Notes: generated by a model from the sequence alone, not told the origin. A stretch of 64,000 nt of DNA from Pseudisothecium myosuroides (GCA_951799445.1 OX637297.1:2852001-2916000); one strand, 5' to 3'; positions 46,604-57,251 are shown, counted from the first letter of the stretch. Made by a program: numbers and translations.

Positions 46604-46800
46604 GGGTGGCCAGGTGTGTTTTTTTCATTTAATTTAGGTAGTACAGATAGTGATAATCTCTGGAAGGATGAAGCTACTTACATCCTTAGAAATGGATGAA
46701 ACTTGCAATTTGTGGATGAAAAATCTTTTATTCATCCAAAATGATGTACATTCATCCAAATTTGAGCAATCCCATCCCAAGATACACACCTGTGCCACCC
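46604..46800. mobile_element. ~200-bp MITE with GGGTGGC ends
   Basis: The left end GGGTGGCCAGGTGTGT and right end ACACACCTGTGCCACCC are inverted copies with one small difference. The inside has opposed copies of TGGATGAA and TTCATCCA. The flanks are GC-rich on the left and do not show a clear target duplication. No coding sequence. Confidence 0.5.
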
Positions 46801-47545
46801 TCCGGCTACTACGACCAACTTCAACGGGAGGGATTTTGAGCAATTTTTTGCTCAAAAGCGATACAAAAAAATTCTAAGGAATCTTTGACAATATATTCTT
46901 GCTTTTTAGTGGATAGAATCACGGAGGGCACGCAAACAGCCACACTAGCGCCCAGCCACGCCTACCGCCAGCCCAAGCAAGTTTTAGCCCTGCCACAATC
47001 TGTGGTTAGATTTTTGGGCTTTTTTGTGGTGTTTTTTGGAATTCGGTTTTTATTTGGAGCTCTGGTTTTAGGTTCTTTTTAAGTTTGTTCTTACACTTGA
47101 AATTTTTTTGGGGATTTGGGGGAGGGTTTAGAATTGTGGGAAGTATAATGAAGATGGCCAATTATATGTTCTTAATTTACTTCGTGTTTGTACTTGTACT
47201 TTTGACATTTTTTGGCCATAGACGATGATGTCGTATAGTGTCCATCAATCCAATTGAAATTGAAGGAAGTTTAGGTTTCAGACGTTTGCTCTCAATTATT
47301 GTAGCTATGGTTTGGAGGCAATGTTTTCCACGTTGCATGTGGTGGGTTGAGTTATGCTAGTATATCCAACATGACGTTGTTGAAGACGATGTCTGGCATA
47401 TATCACCACAAATGTTGAACCTAAGATATTGACAAACTTATTACATGGACTTTTTAGCATTTCAAGCTTTGGTTGATTTATGAACACCCTACTTGTGTCC
47501 CACTACTGTTAGATTTGTAAGAACCCCCATCCCAATTAAAAACAA

Positions 47546-48455
47546 GTGAAACTTGCTTTGTATCGATTAGCACATGATGTAAATATTGCTAGGATGCACA
47601 GTTTGTATGGATGTAGTGAGTCTACTATCCAAAAGTATACTATGATAATTCGTCGGACATTAGGAACTCGAGAAGATGGTTTGTTCTTTTACATTATTCA
47701 CACACCTCAGGGCAATCAACTTCAAAATATTAAAGAAACTTTCAAAAACATCAATGGCTTACCAAATATAGCTGGTGCAATTGATGGATTTCATATCCCT
47801 TTTACAACTCAACCAAGCAAATGATGCCCCAAGATTTTTTTTAAGTGAAAAAAATTTCATAGCATTGTTTTATAAGGAATGTGTGATGTGAATAGGATGT
47901 TTTGGAATGTTTGTGCGAGCCAAGCCAACCAAATTTGCTCCAAAATTTCAAATTACGTAATCCAGCAATGGTGGATCAAAATAATTGTTTTTTTCTTTTT
48001 TTTCATTTTGGTTTAATGAAAATTCACTGTATAAAAGAAGTTACCTTTTTTTTTCTTTCATACTAATTATATTCTATTTTTCCTGCAAATTTGACTCCTC
48101 TATCAATAGTGGTAGAGTAGTTATCCAACAGGCATTTGGAACTCTAAAACATTGTTGGAGCATTCTTAAAGGGTTCAATATGTCAATTGACGAGGCTGCT
48201 CTTATTACTTTAACTTGTTGCATTTTATATAATTATTGTAAACTAAAGATGCAACTTATGCCTGTGCTTGTAGATGTTAGACTTCAACGTGGCCGTTATG
48301 TTGGTTTTCAAGTTGGGAGGATGCAACTTCCTTGTGAAGGTTTAGCAACAAAATTGGAAGGAGAGGCCATAACAGATATATTGTTTGCATCATGGGTGGA
48401 ACGTAATCCACAATCATATATACTTGTATTCAGAATAGTATTTATTTCACTCTAA
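47546..48455 (+). pseudogene. PIF/Harbinger (HARBI1-like) nuclease
   Basis: The first frame reads RLAHDVNIARMHSLYGCSES (helix-turn-helix region), a LQNIKETFKNINGLPNIAGA block and AIDGFHIPF, with the first catalytic Asp at 47783-47785. A TGA after QPSK and a frameshift follow. The 48110-48455 frame then gives VVIQQAFGTLKHCWSILKGF, MSIDEAALITLTCCILYNY and an N-terminal extension of poly-Phe that is not part of the protein. Blocks and order match HARBI1-type DDE nucleases (Pfam DDE_Tnp_4), with the middle part carrying the second Asp decayed. No ATG fits the start of the first frame. Its likely partner, a Myb/SANT-like protein, is on the opposite strand at 49101-51966, the usual two-gene plan of PIF/Harbinger elements. 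Confidence 0.7.
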
Positions 48456-48739
48456 GTTATGCCAATGTATTGGTAGTGTATGGCACTACTTACCATTATA
48501 AATGTTTAATTTGTTAGATAAATTTTTGCATTGCATATCAAACAAGTTAAAATTTTATGCTTAATGGTAAAATCTTGCATATGATTGAGTCTCCTCAGTC
48601 ATAAAATTCAATATCACCTTAAACATAAGTAACATATTGTTTACACATGAAGATGAATTTTAAATGAATGGATACAAATGTGATCACAAATTTGAAAATA
48701 TACAATTTTATTCATACAAATACATACATAAGCTCATAG

Positions 48740-48930
48740 CATAGAATTCATTGAATATATAAGTTTAATATAGAAATGACTGAATACATGAATGCATTGT
48801 AATATTTAAATACATAAATACATAGAAATCCTTGAATACATGAATGCATAGAATTCATTGAATATATGCAATAGACTCATAAATAAATTTATAGGATAAA
48901 AATCCTTGAATATTAGAATGCAATGCAAAC
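48740..48930. repeat. Degenerate tandem GAATACATGAATGCAT block
   Basis: Several imperfect copies of GAATACATGAATGCAT and GAATTCATTGAATATATG between the two Harbinger genes. A simple AT-rich intergenic array; function unknown. Confidence 0.5.
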
Positions 48931-49100
48931 AATCTTCTAATCTGTCATAACAATAATATGAAATTGCATTCATGAAAAGTGAATATATACAATGTATCCA
49001 AATGGACATAACATGTGAGCTACTCCACATTCTTCTTCAAAGCATCTGCAAAAGTAGCTTCTAGGCTTATAATAATGTCTTGCTGCACTTTGAACAATTC

Positions 49101-49544
49101 CTACTCCAATCTCTTATTCTCCTCACAATTCATCTGACGGTCTAACTGATTCTCTTTGTGTAAGGTGAGAAAAACTTCAATCCTGAGCTTCTCAATTTCT
49201 ATAGTAGAGTCAACCATTTTGTCCAATGTTTCCATCAAACTCCTATCAATTTGGGCTCTTTTAGCTGCAAGTTTTGAAAAAGTACCTTTACTACGGCAAC
49301 CAACTAAATTAGTTACACGTATATGTGAACTGCTTCCAGTGCTGTTTTGGACGGTGCCGGTAGATGAAGCTGAAATGGTACGTGGTGGTAACTGTAGATG
49401 AGAAGGCTGACCATCGTCCTTGTGCTCTTCGGAGACGTCAACAGGAGCATTTGAGGTCTCCTTTTCCGGCATTGGCACACCTTGATCCATCCATCTCAAA
49501 CCTCCTATATGACTGAATGTCAATTTTTGTTGTACGGATTCCAT
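49101..49544 (-). CDS. C-terminal exon of the Harbinger Myb-like partner
   Basis: A 147-codon open minus frame. It starts near GGLRWMDQGVPMPEKE, has a Ser/Thr-rich middle (TISASSTGTVQNSTGSS) and a helical, charged end (LMETLDKMVDSTIEIEKLRI, then EENKRLE-stop). Ser-rich linkers followed by a coiled-coil-like tail after a SANT domain are usual in Harbinger ORF2 proteins, which bind transposon ends and carry the nuclease to the nucleus. The ATG at 49544 may be internal to an exon, because the SANT helices are found upstream on the same strand at 51481-51723. The intervening 1.9 kb holds a foldback and a SINE-like copy. This exon itself is not broken. Confidence 0.5.
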   Translation of the reverse strand: MESVQQKLTFSHIGGLRWMDQGVPMPEKETSNAPVDVSEEHKDDGQPSHLQLPPRTISASSTGTVQNSTGSSSHIRVTNLVGCRSKGTFSKLAAKRAQIDRSLMETLDKMVDSTIEIEKLRIEVFLTLHKENQLDRQMNCEENKRLE

Positions 49545-50584
49545 TGGTTCATATAAGCATATGGATTACGTGGACTTTGAAGTGTCTCATTTGCACGTAA
49601 ATGACATCTATTATGACAATACGTATATTGTGTCTCTTCTGTATATATTACCAATATATTAATGGCGCCTTGAAATCTTGTGTAACCAATTCGGTGCAGA
49701 TTTTGCGTTTAAATTGTGTTGGACAAAACCGTCACGGATTACGTACTGAATCAACTTATATGGAATTTGTGCGATATGAACACTAATTGAAGGTTTGGCA
49801 CGGACTCCGTGTAACTCTGCCATGATAGTTCTCGGTCCTAGAATCTTGTTACGGAATTTGTGTGATATTTTTGCTCACAAATATAGTTTTATTGTTAACA
49901 TGGCATATCAACTTGTTAATTTACAAAAAGATTTTTTTCAAAAAATTGAAATAAGTTGTGAAACATTTTTGGAAAAAAAAATAGTTTTTAACATTGCTAA
50001 AAATATTTGAAATCTGATGTAAAAAAACCCTAGCTCCCAACCATCACAATTTCGTCAAAAAAGATATTTTTCTAGATACAATTTTTTTTTCTAGATACAA
50101 AAAAATGCTTTCCTGATCTACTCTAAAAGTAGTTTGAAAATAAAATAAAATTTTACATTGCTAAAAATATCCAAAGTCCATTGTGGAAAAGAAAACATCT
50201 CTCCATTGTTACAATTTTGTGAAAAAAAAATCATAAAATTTTTGAATTTTTTTTTTGATGCACCAAAGAGACAGCATGATCTAATGCCATAAAAGAATAA
50301 AACAAGTTTTATTTTTTATTCTTTTAACATGGCAAATGAATCCCCAATAACAATGAATAATTTTAAGTATGAACCTTTTTTTTGTTAATTTGGATAGTAC
50401 AACATCCACATCAACAAAAAAATCACCACTTTTTTGTTCAATGTGTTTGTTTTGACGTAGAAGAGTTTCAAATACTTTTTGGCATTCAAGCAATGTTAAA
50501 ATTACTAAGGTTTGAATTCTATGTAAAATGGAATTTTTTCCTTCAAACTAAATCATTCACAATTTAATATTTTTTGAATTCAGA

Positions 50585-50924
50585 AGACTTTGGTGACCGT
50601 TTTGGCATAGTAGAATAACTTTTTTCAAATATTTTTAGACTAACAAAGGTTGGATATTTAAGCTAACTTTCATTTGAAAAAATCCGTTTGCAATTTCAAG
50701 TCTCCAATTAGAAGTTATGGGCAAAGTTCAGAGAGGGTTTGGAATGGACATTTTCTTTGACATTTTTAAACATCCTCTTTGAATTTTGTCCATAACTTTT
50801 ATTGGAGACTGAAAATTGCAAACGGATTTTTAGAGATGAAATTTAGCTTGATTTTCCAACTTTTGTTAGTTCCAAGTTTTTCAAAAAAAATAATTCTACT
50901 ATGCCTAAATGGCCACCAAAGTCT
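50585..50924. repeat. ~340-bp foldback repeat, copy 3
   Basis: Ends AGACTTTGGTGACCGTTTTG and ATGGCCACCAAAGTCT. Inner arms include CTCCAATTAGAAGTTATGG and CCATAACTTTTATTGGAG. Same family as 15526 and 25578, but without the 0.5-kb tail on its right, which shows the foldback can occur alone. Confidence 0.75.
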
Positions 50925-51002
50925 ATTGAATTAATAAAGGAAATAAAAAACAAATTGCAAAAAACTATACAAATACATTTCTACACCTTCTATTATCAAA
51001 GC

Positions 51003-51200
51003 AAGTTGAGTGTGGTATAATGGCTTAGGTCATGGGCTCCCATTTGGGAGGTTGGGGGTTCAAACGCCCATGCCCTTGGCCGCATGGTGGCTTGCACTCG
51101 TGGCGGGGTTGCCTAGGTGGCCTGCCATGTGGCGAGCATTTCAAAAAATTATTTTTTTGTATTGCTTGGAAAACTCGGGCAACAGAAAAAAATTAATTGG
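51003..51200 (+). mobile_element. tRNA-derived SINE-like copy
   Basis: GTGTGGTATAATGGCTTAGG (A-box-like) is followed 30 bp on by GGGGGTTCAAACGCCC (B-box-like), then a body with TTGCCTAGGTGGCC and a distal CTCGGGCAACAG. It has the same plan as 25335-25505 on the minus strand. A true tRNA is unlikely because the T stem has a G-G mismatch and no acceptor stem pairs. Confidence 0.5.
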
Positions 51201-51480
51201 AAAAATAATAAAATAGTTTTTTTTCATTTGGATTTGTCCAAATAACATTTATTCTATGAAGAAATTACACGGATACAAAGGTGTACAAAAGTGTCAAATC
51301 TGCACAATTACAATGCATGGTTCAATAATACAGAAGTGGCACGACTTCTATTCATATCAATCTAATACATCAAACGCACAAAAGTCGTAGGTGTCTTCAA
51401 CACACAAAATTCGTGCGGTAGTGGTATGTAGGTATGAATTTACGACTTTCGTACGATATTTGTTGAAAAATCTTTCTCCC

Positions 51481-51966
51481 TCAAGTTTGAGATGTCCCTT
51501 CCAGTACTTCAATTATGTTGGCTATGACGCTCAAGATCTTGTCAATTTCTTCATACCAAATGAACTTGGCGCCACCATCTTTGGCACCAATCCTTGTTTG
51601 GTTCTTCACCTTCTTTATTTTGGAGTAGTTGCTCTTCAGTTTCTTCCATTAGTTCGCCAACGACTTCACCTTCTGCCCACGCTCATAAGGAAACTTTACG
51701 ATGAGCTGCTTGTGAATGCGCGCCTATTGGTGCTACCTCATTATCATAGTGTTGTGAGCTTTCACATGCTCCTTACACTGTGACAACAAGCAAGTTCTTG
51801 TTGTCATAGTATAAAGAGCATGTGGAAGCTCACAACATTGTCACTTTTGCAATGTGCCCTTTGAACCTGAGGATGGAAGAGCACCTGTAGGGACTAAAGA
51901 AATAGGAATAAAAGCACTGGAACTAGGCCCAACCGTTGACGGTGCCGGACTATTTGAAAGCACCAT
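51481..51966 (-). pseudogene. Harbinger Myb/SANT-like partner, N-terminal part
   Basis: Two pieces in order on the minus strand. 51841-51966 starts MVLSNSPAPSTVGPSSSAFI, a Ser/Pro-rich leader, and stops at the edge of a hairpin. 51481-51723 reads KQLIVKFPYERGQKVKSLAN, stop, WKKLKSNYSKIKKVKNQTRI, then GAKFIWYEEIDKIL. The pattern W..L...Y.kIK...NQT....(W)Y.E.DKIL is the second half of a Myb/SANT-like (trihelix-type) domain of the kind found in Harbinger ORF2 and related plant proteins. An in-frame TAA lies just before the conserved Trp, and the first helix is missing where the 88-bp hairpin sits, so the gene is dead. Its C-terminal continuation is probably 49101-49544. Confidence 0.5.
51750..51837. 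repeat. 88-bp hairpin with 41-bp arms
   Basis: Arms TGTTGTGAGCTTTCACATGC... and ...GCATGTGGAAGCTCACAACA are complementary over 41 positions with about five transitions and a 6-nt loop (CAAGTT region). It interrupts the Myb-like coding region. It could be a small MITE or a microRNA-like precursor; no target duplication was found. Confidence 0.65.
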
Positions 51967-52799
51967 CTACAAAAACTCTCATCCCCAATGCTCACAAAAC
52001 CAATGAAATACCTTTGAAGCAATGAAATAAGAAATTATTCTAAACCTACTCCTCAAGTCCAATCCCAAAATACAAGCTCTTGAACTTTCTTGCAATTAAA
52101 AAAAACTAAATACAGTTGCACGGTTGCCAAGCTCCTGCCTTGGAGCTGGACAAACCTACAAGAAGAAGAGAAGACAGTAGTACAATTCCAAGTTTACCCC
52201 CCCGTCCATCCTTTTTATCTCAAAATTGGGAAAAGTGCCGCTCCGCCACATCTAGTGGTGGTCAAGCACTAGAAGAAACACATGTTTTCAGTGACAGTGT
52301 AGAAAATGCAAAACCATGTTTTCTGCGACATATACATAGCTGGCGCAGATGTCACAAAAAATCCGTTTCTATGAAAGTACCAAAAACGCCCTGAAATTTG
52401 AAGGAACATGCCCTAGAGTTTGCATGTTTTTTGAAAACGTGTCAACCATCACGTTGATTGAAGCTCGTAAGAAGATGCTATGTGGATGCCACGGTGCTGC
52501 CATGTCAATGGCATATACGCGAGTAGTGCCATAGGGACTTTTGAGAAATTTTGCCTGCTATTGAAGTGTCACAACAGCTACCACCGTGGATTTTTGACGT
52601 GGACATGGCAACTGATGACGTAGATTGCACAGTCATTGCAGTCCACGTGGCTGTGCAATGCAAACTCTATTGTTAAGGACGTAAGTGTTAACAGTGCAAA
52701 CGTTTTTCAAATATTGTAGTAGACATTCAAGAATCCCTAGAACTATGCAGAAGACCTGACTTTGCATGCAATACAATATTTGTTGCCTACAAAGCCAAG

Positions 52800-53466
52800 A
52801 ACGCATGGGTGTTGCCCAAACCATGGTTAATGTCAATGTTGGTATTTTGCATGACTTCTGGTTGTTGTTTGTGCTATCTTGCAAAACATGAATGACAATA
52901 TAGTTTGTTTCTTACGTTTTCTGATGTATGCAAGGAGACAGTGACAAGTTTTTAGTTGCACAAATAATGCCGTTTTTGACAATGTCCTCTTTGGTATATG
53001 TTACAATCCATACATGATTTGACATTGCATATAACAATGATTTGTATAACAGTTGTTGTTGTGAACATCTGCGTTTATGACGCCCGTGTTTCTCAAGAGA
53101 AAACTGCAAATAATATTGTGTTCCCAGAAATGCGCACCTGACACGCATTTACGTCAAACCCAATGTATGTTGTGAACGCCGCCGTGAATGCGTGCATGTT
53201 GCCAGCACCATGCTTGACATCACTATTGGTACTATAAATGACTCATGGGCATCCTCTATGCTACTTTGTGAAACATCAACAAATATGAAGTTTGTCGTGT
53301 TGGTGTTTTGTGTTTTGTTGTGCAAGGCATGGGGGACAATGACAACTTTGTAGTTGCAGCAAAATGACGCTGTTTTTGACAACATGTAGTAGTGGTGGCT
53401 CTTGTTATGGTCCATGCGTCATTTGACATTGCGTTTGACGATTCTTTGAGTAGTTTGTGTTGTTGG
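52800..53466 (+). repeat. Tandem duplication, ~388-bp period
   Basis: 52810-53065 and 53198-53460 share, in order, TGTTGCC...ACCATG, a TTTTTGACAA block (52973; 53370), GTTACAATCCATACATGATTTGACATTGC / GTTATGGTCCATGCGTCATTTGACATTGC in parts, and a TTGTTGTTG end. Divergence is high. Satellite-like, two units only. Confidence 0.5.
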
Positions 53467-53593
53467 GAATGTTGAAGAGGACCTACATCCGGTTAACCTC
53501 CGGTCAATAGTCCTTGGCCTATCGAAGAGCAAGAAGGAGCAGGCGCTCTTGGAAGAGGATTTGCCCTAGATTGCCTGCCTAGGGTTTCTGTAG

Positions 53594-55050
53594 CTTCCAT
53601 GGAACCTGAGAAACGAGGAGATGGTGCTGGAGCTTATGGCGAATCAGTCTAGTGAATGGGAGTGGACTGTAAGAGCCCAGCCATCCAAGTGGACATCCAA
53701 GTTGTGGGGGACGGTATACAACTTTCCCAAGGAGGGCGAAGGATGGGCTTCACGAACAGACAAGTATGGGAATGGTAAGTTCTTCAATCCTGTGAATCCA
53801 AAGGACAAATATGCAGTCATTGATTGTGAGAATTTCAGGTTTAGGAGGGTGTTAGAATTTCTGGTCCCGATCCTAAATCCGAAAATACGTACCCGGATCA
53901 CGGTCACTCTGGCCAATACAATTTTTGGTGCACTATCCGGGATAGGAAAGTAAATTGGGGAATAGTAATTTGAGATGTAGTTGCAAAGATGTATTCAGTG
54001 GCTGGGAAATCCAAACCTTCCGGCCTTAGCCCTTTTTTCTTCCATCTCTATCAATCCCTAGATTTGTTGAGAGACAACTAAAGGAGAGGTCATTGTATAA
54101 GGCTGCTAAGGTCATCCTTTAGTATAATATTAGTCCAAAATCGAAATTTGACGCTGTAAAAGAAGGATTAGGAGAACGGTCTTCAGACCCGGAAAAGGAG
54201 AGAATAGCTTTTCGAGAGAAAAGAAAGGGACTTTTTGAAAGGACAAAGAAAAAAGACCCTATTTGGGCGTTTGACAGGAAAGATGATTCCATTGGTAAGG
54301 TTATAGAGGAACTAAAGAGAATCCGGATCACATTTTCAGTAAGAGGGAGGTGACTCGAAAAGTATGTGAGCTGATGGGCAAGACCAATCCATTAGACCTC
54401 TATGAGGAAGTGGAGTTTCTTCTCCAAGACAAGAATGTGAAGAAGTTAAAGGACCGAGTAGAGGATTTGTCTGGTCAGGTGAAAGCTCTCCAGGCTAAGT
54501 TAAAGCAAAAGTCTGAGGAGGCAATCAGAGAGAGAAAAATTTCATTTGAGTCCACGGAAACCTTACTCGGATCCAGAACTTCATTGGGAATCCGGGTGAC
54601 GTGGTGAACAAGGCCAAATTGTTTGAAGCCAATGTTCTCAGGGAGGGGTCACAGTTAGGTCCCAAGATTGTATCGGTGTTGGTTGATTATGAAGAGAAGA
54701 TGGAGCGGACTTTGTATGAGATGAGATGTATCATGTCGGAGGCTGTTCAAGAACCGGAAATGGGGAAAGGAACTAGCCGGTTGACGGAAGTGATCCCTTC
54801 CAAATTAATCCCACCACTCTCTCCGCCTGCCTCTAGGGAGCGGAAAGATAAGAGTGCATTAAAAAACAAGACTCCGTAGTCTACCTGACTAAGTAGCCAG
54901 GTTGACTCTAGAACCAAAATAGGGTCTACACCCGGATTCAAGACCCAAAGCTAGTCCCGGACTGTGGAAGAAGACTTGGAGACACCAAAGAACAAGGTTT
55001 CCGGTCTTTCTCCAATTTAGGTGACAAGTGCGATGAAGCGGTTTAAGTAG
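53594..55050 (+). pseudogene. CCGG-family protein, frameshifted copy
   Basis: Pieces in order: EEMVLELMANQSSEWEWTV then VRAQPSKWTSKLWGTVYNFP and GWASRTDKYGNGKFFNPVNP, with VLEFLVPILNP (53600-53890); a charged region KFDAVKEGLGERSSDPEKER (54135-54300); a long coiled coil, DLYEEVEFLLQDKNVKKLKD and LSGQVKALQAKLKQKSEEAI (54360-54560); then VLVDYEEKMERTLYEMR and a Ser/Pro-rich tail ending SAMKRFK-stop at 55048-55050. At least three frameshifts and several stops occur. The N-terminal block is also found at 63735-64000, so it is a conserved domain. Coiled coil plus basic tail without catalytic motifs would suit a structural, gag-like role, but a host gene family is not excluded. Family unrecognised. 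Confidence 0.5.
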
Positions 55051-56283
55051 GTAGGCAGATGAAAACTAAAGTTTTTTATCTAGGAAGTTACTTGCAAGTT
55101 GGTTTTTGTTGTGATTTGAACCTAGACTTCCCGGATCCGTATTTTTTGGATCTGAGATCCACTTTTTGCGGGATTAGCCGCGTGATAGGAAGTCAACATG
55201 TTCTGGATAGGGAATGTAACATGTCATTCTCTGGTCCTTAGCTTTATTCCTTTGGGACCTTTAGGATTTCCTGAGGGCTGGTTATTTAGGGGCTGAAGTT
55301 AGATTGATGCCCCGGGTGTTTTCATACTCTTATTTTTCCTTCATTAAGCAAAGTGATTTATAGATTTCCACTTCATAGTGTTGAGTTGATCACTTGGCAC
55401 TGTATTGGTATGCCAGCAATGCTAGAACCATTGTTTAGTGCGGGTAGATAGGTTTGCTGAACTAGGAAGGAGGATTAACCCCTGGTTTCTATCTGGATCC
55501 GATTTTGGGCGTTGAAGTGAGTTGGTCGGAAAATCGTGTATACTAGATGTGAAGCTTTGTTATTTTGTGTTCCTTGGAAACTTTTGCGTGGAATAGATGT
55601 TCTTAGATTGGGTACGATCCGTGGATTTCCGAATGTATGCTAGTTGACGTGTTGAAGAGGTTCCACTACAACCAGAAGGGATAATGAGCAAAGGAGAGGG
55701 TTTGTCTAGTTATCCGGTTACTAGTCTCTGCCAAAGAGATTCGGATTGGATAGGTCTATCGCTGTAGTAAAGTTGGGAAGGTAGGGGTTTTCTTTGCAAC
55801 CTGCTAGTCTGGATTGATTTCCAGATGAGTTGTGAGGAAATACTTGCATCCCATTTTTTTGTCTTTTGTTATTTTCTTTCAAGTGGAACTTCAGTCATTT
55901 AAATCCCATCCTTCCTCAATTCCAATAGCGGACCCCTCTGATATAGAGGCTAAACTTTTGAATTGGTCATTTAGTTACTAGAGCCGTAACTAGGAATCGA
56001 AAGAGGTACAGTGTTGGGACACTCCTTCTTGGTTGGTGAATAGGTACAAATTAGAACATTTGGGTAAGAAAGAGTTAGAAGCATTCATGAATTAAGTATA
56101 CACTTTCCGGTTCTACATCTGGTATGTTTGGGTTTAAGTTGATTTCCGCATCCCGTTCTGGTCATCTCCTTAGGAACTATAGGCTAAATCTCTTGGGAAT
56201 GATACACAAGTCATTTGAATGGTGTTTAAGTTACTTTTAAACATCTATAGGAGGATTTGTACTTCCTTGTACTACGACATTTG
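53594..56283 (+). mobile_element. CCGG-rich repeat family, copy 2
   Basis: The longest copy: a degraded ORF (to 55050) followed by about 1.23 kb of non-coding DNA that matches the reverse complement of 9163-10455 to its end at about 56283. No similarity to the non-coding part is seen upstream of the ORF, so there is no evidence for long terminal repeats. There is no poly-A tail and no recognisable enzyme. It abuts the phosphatase pseudogene on the opposite strand. Confidence 0.6.
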
Positions 56284-57251
56284 TCGTCCACAATAATTGT
56301 ATTGTGTTTAGAGAAGCCTGAACCGCTCAAATTGTACAGCTTCTCCAACGGTTTCAAGAACAAATTCTTCTCTATCCCCCTCAACTTGAAGTTAACTAAA
56401 CTTTTCCCATCTCTCAATCTGCACTTCATAACGTTGCAGTGTTCTTGTCCAAGGATATACTATGGTGGATCTAAGCCATAAAACAGATTTACGCAAACAT
56501 TTTTGGCGTACGACCTGTTAATGGAGCTCCAAACCGAGATGGTCGCTATAAAGTTTAACTCCTATAGGAACTTCTTCAGGAGCGGTTGACGAGTGACCTT
56601 GTTGATCTCCACTGTGACGTGCCCTAGATTAGGATCTACCTCACTGGGAGAACAAACTCTCTTTTCATTCAAGTCATAAATTAAATCCTCACACACGTAA
56701 AGTAAGCCATCCAGATCTAGGACAACATTGAGCCATTTCTTCTCTATCACCTTGGACGTGAACGGGGGAAGAAGTTGCACGTCCTCCTTACCTACAAGTA
56801 TCCTTCTCTCAATGCTAATTTGTTTAGAATGAACAACAACAATTTCCAACTCATCAAACCCATGCAGATCCCACTACTAGAAATCCACATAAATATAACG
56901 ATGAGGGTGAACTAACAACCACCAAAAAGAACACTTAAAGCTATGTGTGAGGAAGAGCACTCACTGGATCCGCATCTCCACGGACTGGTGAAGGGATGAT
57001 TGCACCCACCAATGTTGCCGATGGAAGAATCTCAAGCTGAAAAATCGCATCGTCAGGATTGCCGGCTCTACCTACTTCCTGAGCTAAAGACAGAACATTG
57101 TCGGGAATTCCTAACAAATCAGGCAGTGTCGGTTGAGCAGCACCTAGGTCTATCATTGAATCCTCATGCGTGAACAACGACAGAGTGCACACATTCCGGG
57201 GACTAGACAGACGAGCACAACCAACAGTCAGATTTTTGAAAGGAAGAGAGT
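56270..57251 (-). pseudogene. FCP1/NIF-like phosphatase, inactivated
   Basis: Exon 56965-57251 (after a TTGCAG acceptor, ending at a GTGAGT donor) encodes an acidic leader (MIDLGAAQPTLPDLLGIPDN). Exon 2 starts after ATTTCTAGTAG with WDLHGFDELEIVVVH and stays in one frame to about 56270. It contains WLNVVLDLDGLLYVCED, in which DLDG is the D-x-D nucleophile motif of FCP1/SCP/NIF phosphatases. Further on come ATISVWSSINRSYAKNV, then KNLFLKPLEKL and HNTIIVDDK, the WSS and VDD motifs of the same fold. Two TAG codons (56562-56564, 56460-56462) break an otherwise perfect frame. Such enzymes remove phosphate from RNA polymerase II tails or other Ser/Thr sites. The 3' end is replaced by the end of the CCGG-family copy. 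The leader lacks its own start exon. Confidence 0.6.

Noticed and set aside
49101..49544. Stand-alone host gene
   Set aside because: Composition and position next to the Harbinger nuclease, with SANT helices upstream on the same strand, fit a transposon partner protein better.
51005..51075. Possible genuine tRNA gene
   Set aside because: A- and B-box-like motifs are present, but the T stem has a mismatch next to the loop and no acceptor stem forms, so a SINE-like head fits better.
51391..51783. 130-codon plus ORF
   Set aside because: It lies opposite the Myb/SANT-like coding piece, which has a clear family pattern on the minus strand, and continues into the hairpin.
56871..56884. CACTACTAGAAAT as a CACTA terminus
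   Set aside because: On the minus strand it is the polypyrimidine/AG acceptor of the phosphatase second exon, and no inverted partner was found.
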